From positions 1 through 26,330 of the forward strand of contig JBAXFM010000032.1 of assembly GCA_037139855.1 (NCBI GenBank): DNA of 26,330 nucleotides. Direction: 5' to 3'. Below the pieces are notes generated by a model. That model saw only the letters and a list, made by a program, of their open reading frames with translations, was not told where the DNA came from and searched no databases. Of the stretch, positions 1-10,500 are shown in pieces (position 1 is the stretch's first letter; each line of letters begins with the position of its first letter). Source of the stretch: CAIVAT01 sp037139855 (GTDB lineage: Bacteria > Bacteroidota > Bacteroidia > Bacteroidales > FEN-979). The translations under genes were made by a program, and so were the position numbers.

Positions 1-320
1 ATGTGAATGAATACATTAACTGATTAGGATCGAGCAAGCAGTGCCCGTCATCACTGGTTTGTGCAGGGGGGGATACACCCTTTTACACTGTATTTTACTT
101 TGCCGCCGATGTAATTTTGCAGCAGACCGTTAAAAACCCGGAAACGGGAAAGGTCGCAGGAAGTATTTGTACAAATAAAAAAGATCGGTGGCCACTATCG
201 CAGTTATTCACCTTTTAAAACTAAAAAAATTGTCAAATTCAAGAGAATATGTCATCACGCGGAGGCTCCATGGGAGATTTGGGTGACAAGCCTGAAATAT
301 TCTTAAAGAAGGAAACTAAA
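1..320. other. Noncoding stretch downstream of the rhodanese gene
   Basis: I see no gene that I can support here. A plus-strand frame stays open from about 25 to 220 without a usable start; its peptide contains the stretch GGDTPFYTVFYFAADV and matches no family I recognise. It could be the tail of a decayed gene or chance. No hairpin followed by a T-run was evident for terminating the minus-strand rhodanese transcript. Confidence 0.4.
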
Positions 321-638
321 CTATCCAATTTTTTGATTTAAACTGCTCCAACCGCCACCATTATGCACATTGAGGTAACCATTTGAAATTAGCATCCTTT
401 TCGCAAAACCGCTTCTCGCACCTGACGCGCAGCAGGTTATTATATTCCGGGTTTTATCCTTTAACTTATTCAGGTTGTTCCCAAGTTGGTCAACCGGAAT
501 GTTTATTGCTCCCTTGATATGACCATCCGAAAACTCATTTTTTGTCCGAACGTCCAAAATCATTGCTCCATTTTGTACCAATTCGGCATAATTCACTTTT
601 GCTCCGAAACCAAATAATTTTTTAAGTGCTTCTATCAT
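321..638 (-). CDS. Single-domain rhodanese-like protein
   Basis: This 105-residue protein is one rhodanese domain. Members of the family bind a persulfide on an active-site cysteine and transfer sulfur, or act as sulfur carriers. The sequence shows the N-terminal DVRTKNEF motif (residues 29-36), the GHIKGAINIP motif (39-48), and the active-site loop CASGARS beginning at Cys70, which has the C-x-x-G-x-R-S form of catalytically competent rhodaneses. There is no signal peptide or membrane segment, so it is probably cytoplasmic. Small stand-alone rhodaneses of about 100 residues are common in Bacteroidota. It lies 64 bp downstream of the DUF2141 gene on the same strand and may be cotranscribed with it. 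The physiological substrate cannot be told from sequence; the family assignment is secure. Confidence 0.9.
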   Translation of the reverse strand: MIEALKKLFGFGAKVNYAELVQNGAMILDVRTKNEFSDGHIKGAINIPVDQLGNNLNKLKDKTRNIITCCASGARSGFAKRMLISNGYLNVHNGGGWSSLNQKIG

Positions 639-702
639 TTTTGTCGTGTTGATAATTATTAATTGTTAAAGTCCTACCAGGGGCTCGCCATTCCCTTCTG
701 AT

Positions 703-1134
703 TTATAGATATTTAATTTTGATGCTTAATTTCAATGACTTTTGGTTTACTTTAAACTTTGAGTCTTCATAACCTGGCGAGCCGAAATGGCCTTTGGCGT
801 TATTGGAAACTCCGACTCCTTCCCTGGGCATTCCCAAAAAATTTGTGTCCATCCTGCCGTTGCCATTTTCGTCGTGAATAATACCTATGGCATATTCGCC
901 ATAAGGAATATCCTTTAATACAAGGGTTGATTTGCCGGAAAAAATGCTGCCATTGGTCGTCGTAATCGCTTTTCCGGCGTCGTTCGGAAACCCCTTTTTG
1001 TTGTTGTACAGATATAGCAGGCATTTTCCCTTGTCCGATCTTAAACCGCTTATATTTACTACTATTTCACTGTTTTGCGAATAAGCGATTAACGATATGA
1101 AGCAGAATAAACAAACAAGTATTTTACTTTTCAT
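703..1134 (-). CDS. DUF2141 family exported protein
   Basis: This 143-residue protein starts with a Sec signal peptide (hydrophobic residues 5-18, likely cut after about residue 20, YSQ). The mature part is a small beta-sandwich-like domain with the DUF2141 signature: GEYAIGIIHDENGNG at 79-93, continuing to Asp96, and GMPREGVGVSNN at 101-112. DUF2141 proteins are widespread exported proteins of Bacteroidota and Proteobacteria with no established function. The Asp/Asn-rich HDENGNGRMD loop resembles a calcium-binding loop, which is an inference only. The gene precedes the rhodanese gene on the same strand. It is separated from the upstream toxin operon by a terminator-like hairpin and the 86-bp repeat, so it probably has its own promoter. 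Confidence 0.88.
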   Translation of the reverse strand: MKSKILVCLFCFISLIAYSQNSEIVVNISGLRSDKGKCLLYLYNNKKGFPNDAGKAITTTNGSIFSGKSTLVLKDIPYGEYAIGIIHDENGNGRMDTNFLGMPREGVGVSNNAKGHFGSPGYEDSKFKVNQKSLKLSIKIKYL

Positions 1135-1211
1135 TTTTACTTTTTGATGAAGGAAGTAACTCTTCGTCTGATGGTGTCGGATGCTCGGGAAACATCCAAG
1201 ATGGTGAAATG

Positions 1212-1219
1212 CAAAATTA
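1212..1219 (-). promoter_or_regulatory. Candidate -7 element for the DUF2141 gene
   Basis: Read on the minus strand this is TAATTTTG, an exact match to the Bacteroidota -7 consensus TAnnTTTG, about 80 bp upstream of the DUF2141 start. No TTG stands at the expected distance upstream, so the match may be chance. A short hairpin (GGATG at 1179-1183 with CATCC at 1193-1197) would lie in the leader. Confidence 0.3.
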
Positions 1220-1370
1220 CGGCTAATTTAGCTGAGATTGCCCATCCGTAGATTCGGCACTGACGCTTTGAGATGGAACGTTCAGACTTTCTTTGTTTTC
1301 TTTTCGGTAACGACTACGGAACCCCTTTTAAGCACTTCGCGAAATTAGTGTTCATTGCCATCTGATAGAT

Positions 1371-1456
1371 TCAGACACTGTCAGGTCTTAAAGACCCTGA
1401 CAGGTCTGATCATCTGCTAAACCTGACAGTGTCTGTAAGACCTGTCAGTGTTTAAA
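1371..1456. repeat. Left copy of an 86-bp double-palindrome repeat
   Basis: The repeat has two imperfect palindromes. The first, around CTGTCAGGTCTT and AAGACCCTGACAG (1378-1403), can fold into a long stem. The second (1417-1456) runs from CTAAACCTGACAG to CCTGTCAGTGTTTAAA. An ungapped alignment by eye to 19347-19432 shows 9 mismatches in 86 positions, in the same orientation. A 40-bp copy of the second half also lies at 19212-19251. It resembles REP/MITE-like palindromes that occur between genes in many Bacteroidota. Its function is unknown. Confidence 0.85.
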
Positions 1457-1471
1457 ACCGTAATTTAAAAC

Positions 1472-1492
1472 AAAAAAAGCCGCTTTTCGGGC
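1472..1492 (-). terminator. Probable intrinsic terminator of the toxin operon
   Basis: On the minus strand, 16 bp after the TcA stop codon, GCCCGAAAAGCGGC is followed at once by seven T residues. The hairpin is short and imperfect (GCC pairs with GGC, with a bulge near the AAAA loop). The T-run and its position fit a rho-independent terminator. Confidence 0.5.
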
Positions 1493-1507
1493 ATTGATAA
1501 AGAAACG

Positions 1508-4500
1508 CTAAAAAACATACTTTACAATCATTGTCAGTTCTTCAAGTTTAATAATATCTGTAACTGCCAACGTAAATGGAGTGTCAAGAGAAATTGAGGA
1601 ATTATTTCCTCTGCATAAGTGCAATTCATCAATTCTTGATAAATTTGTTTTAACACTATCAATGGTAATTACAAATACTGCCGGATTTCCGGTAACTTTA
1701 ACAAAGAACATCACACTGTCAATTCCTGAGCTGAAGGGCTGAACCATATAAGGAAGCCTTGATTTATCAATTGTTAAATCAATAGTACCTTTTGTTTTTA
1801 ACAATTTCCATTCGTTTGGCAAATCATGCTTCATGTTTAACGCTGTGTGCAGTCCATTTTGTTTTAAACCCTGATTTATGGCTTCAAGTTGAGTCTTTAA
1901 AACCTTGTTGGCTCCTTTTTTTAACCCCGAACCACCTTCTCTTGCAGTGTATTTTAAATGGATAACAACATCGGCCATGGTATTGTAATCAAACTGTCTG
2001 ACTTCGGTCGGCAGTTCAAGTCTCCAACTACTGATTGCACCTGTATTTTCAAAAGGCAAATAGCGTTCATCCCTGAAATTCAATTCAAATAACCCGCTGT
2101 CGTTTTGTGAATTGCTTGCTGCAATTGATTGTATAGCTCCTATGTTAAACACAAAACGTGGGTCATTATTTATATCCTCAGCATAATCTGCAGGATTATT
2201 TGCATTCTTTCTGTATTTGTTTTTCACTAAAGAAAGTTTGGCGCTGACTGATGTATAAGGTCCTGCAATACATGGCAAACTAATACTTACCGATTTCAAT
2301 CTTCTGAAATACTGACCGGGAAAATCCATATCATACAATGCTTCCGGTATTTCAAAATCACAAACGCCTGTGGCTTGAAGACTTAGAAGAGCCAACGGGT
2401 CAAGCTGAGCTAAAGATACATGTTTTGTAATTTCATAGTCTCTCTTGTTTTTATCAAGATAACCGGTCTCCATAAGTTTAATGTCATGAATAAGGTTGTC
2501 TGCGCTTAGTAACCCTTTTTTCAAACTATCCCAGTAGCCATAAGAAATATAAGTGTCATCATTACCAAGTTCAAATTTGTAGCTGCGTTCTGCTTTTTTA
2601 GCACAATCGAACGCCAATTTATAAGATTTAAAATACACAGAACTAATCTGCCCTATCATCCAGTCATATAAATCTTTGTTTGTATATTTTGAACGCATAA
2701 AATCATCCGTCTTTTTTGCATTCTCAATCTGAAGCTGATGATTTGCCAATTCAGTTTCTGCAATTTCTTTACGAATATTTGCAGCAGCAATTTGTTCATC
2801 GATAGAATCTAATTCTCTACTTGCAAGACGCGCCTGAAACCGCCAGTCTTCGAAGCGTCTGTCGTAACCACCAAGCGTTGCAGCACGTGTTCCTTCAAAT
2901 GAAGCTATCGAACCAAGTGTATTGAGAATATCAGCACCTATGCTTGTTGCGTTAGAAATAGCAGAACCTCCTAATTGCATTACTACTGACGGAGAACCGC
3001 CGAAACCGCTGGCGCCAACATGAAATTCAGGAATCAACCTGAGTGCGCCTGCTACCGTTCTGACTATTTGTGCTTTAACCTGATAGTCATTTGCCTCCTG
3101 CATTTTATCTAAATTCAACTGTTCGTTAGCAATTATTTTTTGAATTGTTGAATAATGAAATTGTCTTTCTTCTGTTACTTTTTTTGTGCGATGAAGGACT
3201 TCAATCTGGTCATTCGCTTCATCTATCTGAAGCTTTTTGACGGCTGTAACTGCATTAAGAACATTTAACTCCAATTCATCTCTCAGGAGAGTCAATGCCT
3301 CAGCGTCTTTTTTCTCAAGCGCCTGAAGTAATGAACTTCCAAGCGCTCTTACTTCCTGGGCCAGCTCGGTTGCTTTTTGAGAAAGAACATTAAAACGATA
3401 AAATGGACTTGGAGCATTTAATCCGGCTAAAATTGATGACAGACTTAAACCTGACGCAGCAGCACGAACCAGCATAGCAGGATCAATTGGCGGCGCAAAC
3501 AAAGCAAGACTCCGTTCTACACCATCAATATTCTGACAATTTCTGATTTTGAAAAGACGGTCTGCCACTGTATCCCAATATGTAAACATTTGATCATTCG
3601 GTGGAATACAGAAATAAAGCATGGAAAGTGTTACAGGAGGTGGAGGAAGTTCGGCTCCACCTTCGGATAAAACAGAAAGGTCGGGCAGAATATTTTCTAA
3701 TTCAATTAATGCATTTCCAAAACTATCTATTTTAGCTTCTATCTGGTTGTATGTTTCTTCCGGTTGTTTTATTACCGGAGGAATAATTCTTGGTTTTGGA
3801 CCTAATAATTTATCTGCCAGAATATACATCTGAGTTGCCTGGGCTACTGCTTCCATGGTATCCTGTCTGAATAAATAATCTCCCCATTGTGTAAGATTGT
3901 CAATGTAGCTCATTAACAATGCTTTTTGATATGCTACAGGACGGAATCTTGCAACAACATCAGGTCTGAATGGATAGTTTCTCCATTGTTCAACTGCAAA
4001 TTCCAGGTTTTTAATATCAGGATTTGATTTGTCATTAATACTATACATCAGCGAATCTATGAGCTGACTTGCATAATCAGCATCCTGATTTAAATAAAAT
4101 GGTTTGGTAACCCAGAATTTCTGAACCCCAGTTCCTGAAAGCGCTCCAGTGGGATTAAACATATAATGAAACCAGGTGAGCGCTTCTTCAAATCTCTGGT
4201 TTTGTGTAAGACTTGTTGCAATATGAAGCGGTACTCTGAAAAACAAATCCCAGTTATAAACACTGTAACTGCCGTCGCTTGAAAAATCAATATCTTCAAC
4301 CGGGAAAACATATTCTTTACCTGTATCGATTTGGTATGCGCCCTTTGGAACAATCAGCTCATTTGGAACGTAGTTTCCTTTAAATGTAAAATATCTTTTA
4401 TCATTCGTGGCAGCTTTATCTGACCTGAATAGCTGTATGTCCCGTTTCATCAGTGCAGGTACTCCATCCTTATATAAAACAGATCTCAAAGAACATACTA

Positions 4501-7500
4501 ATGGATGATACATATTCTTAAACTGTTCTCCGTATGTGAGGCTGTTTTCTGCAATTACTTTTTCTAAGAATGCATCGAAATCAGCATTTCCGGTTTTTCC
4601 TACCAATAAATTCAGTAGAAAATTAATGTTCATGTATTTTTTAATCTCCTGAAGAATATTCTGAAAATCAGCATCTGTAATAATCATCTGGATTGCTGCC
4701 TTTGTATCAGCAGGCGGTTTTTGCTGGAATTCATAAACGATTTTTTTATACCAGTTAACTACATCTTCCATTAACTGAAATACATCAGATACCGTTCTTT
4801 TTTCAGCATCATTAAATTGTACATTACCTCCCGCTGTCTTATTATAAAAACCGGGGATAATGACATATGCATGATTGCTGTCTTCCATAAAATAAGGAAG
4901 CAATGTTCCTAAAGGAAGTTTTATTCCTTTCCTGGCGCCGGATTCTTTGTAAAAAGCGCCATTGTTTCCGCTATTCAGAAGCATGAGGAATAAATCACGA
5001 ATCAATGCAATCATATCAACTGTTGTAAACTGATGTGGATATGATAATCTGAACTTGCCTGGTGTTTTATCAAGAATTTTGTAATAGTTAAACGGAGAAA
5101 TGCCGTTTCTCACAGATAAATCATCAGGGCTCACTCTTAAAGATTTATTTGGCTCAACCGGTGTTTCAAAATACCTGTCAAAATTTAACCGGGCATCTTT
5201 AAAATCAGGATAAAAATCAGGAAAATATCGGTTCCCCTGAAAAACAAGTTCAGGGTAACCTTTGCATCCTGCAATATCAAAAATACCATTTATTTGATGT
5301 TCCTCATAATTGCTTCCGATGCTGCTAAACAGCATAACCTGTTCCGTCAACTGGAGGTATAAAAGATTATATTTATTTTTAGCAAAAAAATCAGGATTAT
5401 CTTGTGGATTATCAGGAGTGAGAATAAAATCTCTTGAAACCATTTTAGGCTGCCATTTTTTATCTGTATATTCACTTATTGCCAGCTGAATTTTTAGTTG
5501 CTTCTTTGGCTTATCATTTTTTACAGGCGTTGTACTGGTAGTGGAAGGAATATTTGATTCCTGGTCTGATTGTGCATCTTCTGTAAATACAGGCCAGGCA
5601 AGATTCAACCTGTTATTTCGAATGAAGGCGAGCAAATGGTCTCCGGTTATATCCACTTCAACCTTTTCCCATGGAGTCCAGTAGCGTTCCTGTTCAAATT
5701 TTCTGTAATAATAGATGGCAGGGTCGCCGCCTTTTGTACGCGCAAACACATGCATCGCTTTATTAGCAGCATCATACCAGGTAGCCATTACTTCAAGGAA
5801 TGCAATACTATCTAATTTTAAAAGATAATTCTTGATTGCCTCTTCTGCCGTATCGTTGGTAAGTTCATTCTGCTTGATATCGTTGATAAATTCATCAAGC
5901 AGGAATGATTTGTCGTCTGCAAGCGTAACATCATACCAGTTTTCAGGATATAAGAATACTTTACGGTTGGCCTCCCAAACCCGGTAGTTTTTCATCCATT
6001 GCCATTGATTCCAGTCGGGGTCATTATCTATATCAGCGATAGCATCCGGTTCCAATCCCATTAAACAACGTTGAACAAAGAGCTGAACGGTATTATGAGC
6101 CTGCACTATTCTTGAAGAAGGCATGCAGGCTTCCATTTGAACATCAATCAAGAAATATTCATACAGGTCATTTGTGTCGCTGATACCAGGATTTGTAGCT
6201 AAAAGATAAGCGATCAGCGCATCTCGTTTTTGAGGTCGGATAGCATCCATTATTTCTTTTAAGGTACTTAACCATGTGTCTTCGTCATACCGTGATTTTA
6301 GGGTTGTACGTAAATCGCTTACCTCAGCGGCAGAGAGAACAGGATTAATGTATTTTATAATCTGAGCCACTGTTGCTCCTAATTTTCTGACCAGGTCATT
6401 GCATTCTATTAACACATCCCAGTTGCCGGCAACATTATAATTTGCAATATTGAAAACACTAAATAAATATGCGTCTATGGCATCCAGGTCAGTCTTCTCA
6501 TAACCGGTTAATAATGCAAGTGCATTAAGGAAATCATCTCTTTTTGCAGTACCCGGCGTAAGAAGAATCATATTTGCAATAGCAAATAAAGTAACAGGGT
6601 TTTCGGGGTCTGATGGATTTGCTACTGCTGCGAATTGTTTTGTGTAAGCTGCAATTTTTGTAAATTTTAAATATTTATAAAAATCAACAGCCGTTTGTCC
6701 TGTAACATAGGGAATGCTGTCAAACTCAAACCATTTCAGCGCTGGGTTGGCATTGTTTGTAAGGTGCCATTCAACGTCGGCATTGCTTAAGTTAAATGAA
6801 TTTATCAGTGTAAAAAGCTTATACAACAATTCAACCGAATTATATTGCTTAGGATAATTTGCAATACTTATTGCATTGTTAAAATTATCGGATAATAGTA
6901 CTTTAATTAAATCGGTACCGGGAGCAGGCTGTTTGAGAACAGCATGATTCAGAACAATCTTAGTTAAATCCAAATCTGATTTTAATGTTGTGGAGACTGT
7001 TTGAGTTAATACAGTCCACTTTCCGGAATTTATATTAAACAATGATATTGAATCCTGAAAAGCTTTCACTAAATCCAGCTTTTTACTTTCTAACGCGTCA
7101 TTTGCTGCTTTTGCCGCATCAGAAGTTATCAGTTCGTTTGCCTGAGCGGCGGCAAGCTGAGTCTGAGCAGTTGCTAAATCGGCTGGATTAGTGGCGTCGC
7201 TTACTGCTATATTTGCAGTTTGAATTGTCAGCAAGGCTGCATGCTCGTTGTTATTTGCAGTGGTTGCAGTGGTAAAAGCAGCGTCTAAAGGATTAAGCAA
7301 AGCGCTTATTCCTGAAATATCAAGGATACTGCCAAGTTTAAAGGTCAAATACGCGTTAGCATCTGTATAATTAGCGCTTGCATTTACAACACCTGAATTA
7401 GTACTATAATTAAATTTCCAGTTCGCGTCAACAAACTGTAAAAACACAGCAGTATCCTCAGCGCTAATGCCGGCAAGTTTTGACAATTCTGTTTGCAAAG

Positions 7501-10500
7501 TTGTTTTTTGATCTTCTGCAAAAAGATCAGAATCAAATTTGGATTTCTGTAAATCGTTTATTGATTTATACTGTGTTTTAAGTGTGCCAAGCAAAGCCTC
7601 AACTTTATCCGTTTTGATTTCTCTTTCTTTAAGATTTGCAGCTTCGTGTTTCAACATGAATTTAACATCTGTTGCCGTTAAAGGAGAATTTTTTAAATCA
7701 TCCAAAACTTTTAAGAAGCTCAAAGTTTTATCAGGAGCTGATATAAGATCAATTCCGCTTAACTCTTTTATGACAGCAATATCTTCTGCTTTTAACCTGA
7801 GTTTAATGATTAATCTCGATAATGAATAAAGATAGCTGAGGTTTGAGAAATTTAATTTATCATCAGGAAGATAATTGGTGTAAACAATAGTTCCGTCTGA
7901 AAGCTGATGCGGCATCGTAATCAGAAAATCAAGATCTGTTTCTTTCAGCTGAAGACAGGTAGCAATATAACCGGTATTAGCGCTAAGTAATTGAGAACCG
8001 TCTATTTTTTCGGGAAGAAAATTTTTATCACTAATTCCGTTCTTTGCTTTGTTAAGGAATACCTGCTGATATAAACGCCCAGGAGCATTTTCCTGCAAAC
8101 GTATATAAGGAAATTCTCCAAAACATCCAATCAGCTCGTCTAATGTAATAGCTGTCTTTTCTGAAATTTCTGATAACTGGGCTGCCTTTATCAGGCAATT
8201 ATTATCCAATTGACCATTTCCGAGATTTGTTTGTGAAATAATTTCATCCAATAAATCAAATTTCCAGCCTGTTTTCTTTTGCAGACGAAGGAAACGATGG
8301 ATTCTATCCAATGCATCTAAATCCAGATTTGCAATTTCTTTCTGTGAAGTATCGCAAGTAAGGTCTTTATGTTTTATAAATAAATTACCGTTTTTATCAA
8401 TGAACTTAAGTTTTAACAATAAATCCAGCTCTTTGTATTCAAGGCCTGATTTATCAAGACAATGGTCAACTTCTTTTAGATAATCCACAACATTACCGGA
8501 AGCAGGCACATTCCAGTAAACTTGTTGTGCTGCATTGTTATTAGGAGCAGGAGCCGCAGTAATTATTTTTCGTTCATATTCCGTTAATCCTAATTTTTCA
8601 GCTGCAATAATTTCATCGGATGGAGTTCCTGAAATCTGAAAGGTTTTCATTAAAGCTGACCTGTCAACATCAAAGCGGCTCAAATATGCTATTGCTTCGG
8701 TGTGGTTTAAATCAAACGGCAATTTGAAAGCATAAGCTGCATTCTTAAGTGCAAAATATGCACTTGCATTTTCATATTCCGGAGCAGCATCCAGTTCTTC
8801 TGCCGTGGTAAAAGTCTGCCTTAAACGATAAACGTCGTATTCGTTTACGCCTGCATTTACCTGATTAAACACTATTTTAAAAGCAATGTTTGTATCTCTT
8901 AGGTAGTAAACCGGTTTGGCATTTTGCAGAATTCCCGTTTCAATTACATAAGCCTTATCGGTGATCTGATAATTTGTTGGAATGTAAACAGGATTAAGGG
9001 TAACCTGGTCGATTAACTTGATCTGTACATTTTGGATGGTATTCAATAACGATGCTGAAATCAGGCCTTTCAACGGGTCCGCACCATCGGCCAAATTGCC
9101 GGAATAGGTAAAATGACTTTCAGGCGCTACGGCTTCTTCTAAAATTTCACATACAAGGTCGATATATTTTACAGGCGTCATGGCGTTGGCGCAACCAAGG
9201 TCTATTTCACCCAAATCGGGTCTTCTGTTAAACAATACGCTCTTGGCATTGTTCGCAACCACTGCTCTTTTATCTAAAAATTGCAAAATCTCTACCAGAT
9301 AAGCAGCAGGGCTATAAACAGACCTGCATTTTTCACATTCACAGACATCTGTTAGTTTGAAAAGTGATTTCAGATTGGGGAAATCTTTGGTTACTGCTTC
9401 TAATTTCAATTCAAGATTAGTGGTTTCGAATGAAGCAATATCCTTGACACTCATAGCATCATGTAAATTCCCAACCATTAACATGGCGGCAGTATTCATT
9501 GTTGATGCTTTATTGAATATTGCGTTTGCCTGTGCCGGTAATATTCCCGCTTTAGGCGCTAATTCGTTAACAAATCGTGTTTTACCTGTAGCAACAATAC
9601 TTTGTGATGAATTGATATTTGCATTTAATAAAGCAGTAGTTTGACTATAATTCGGCGTTAATCTGAAAATACGCTGAACTGATTTTAATTCTTCTTTAAT
9701 GGCTGAAGTATCATTATTAACAATGTTTTTATCTTTCAGATACAAATCAACATTATGTTTTATCATGTCAAATTCTCCGTGGTTTGCGAAGAACGCAACA
9801 ATTTTATCATGATTGACAAGTGCAGGATTCTTTTCCCTTGTCAGTTGAGCTGCATAAGCAATTGTAGGATAATCTTTTTCCATCTGGCGAACGATAGCAG
9901 AACCGTACATACTAATCATCTGCTTATCTTGTATGTCAGGACGCGCCCTGGTAATTTCTTCCACCCATTCTGCTTTATTCAATTTGGCAAGCTGGCTAAT
10001 ATCTTCAGATTTGTGGATTCCTTTTGAAGTTGCTACCTGTGAAATAATTTCATTGCCAAAGCCAAAAAACTTACTAAAATCAATATTTGTAGTATTTGTT
10101 GATTTCTCAGTTTGTGAATTATAAAATAAAGGGTCTGTTATTTTACCAATAAAAGCATTAAGGTCATTCTTATTATCCTTGAATAATTGCTGGATTTCCT
10201 GAATTTTTCCGTTTTTAAAAAAGTTTGTTACAAGATTTATAGCTTTATCCGGATGTTCATTTTTATAATATTCTTCTGCTTTGCTTTTATATCGCGACAA
10301 TATCTCCAGATTACGTTTATTATCGTTAGCTACTGTAGGAGATACAATTTTTCCGGCAATTGCCTTTTTGATGTCGGTTTCTATTTTGTTTCTGTCAGTG
10401 AGAGCAGCATCGAAAAGCAATACCTGGTCGTCATCACCAATGCCAACTGAAAATCTGGCATTCATTTTTTTTGAAAAATCATTACCAAGCAGCGTATTTT

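Larger units (their letters stand above)
1135..1507. other. Intergenic region between the TcA gene and DUF2141
   Basis: This 373-bp gap contains, in minus-strand order, the terminator-like hairpin of the toxin operon (1472-1492), the 86-bp palindromic repeat (1371-1456) and about 230 bp of ordinary leader-like sequence before DUF2141. No open frame here looks like a gene. Confidence 0.6.

Noticed and set aside
1371..1456. Short palindromic units with spacers, reminiscent of a CRISPR array
   Set aside because: There are only two unequal half-units per site, no regular spacing or variable spacers, and no cas genes in the window.
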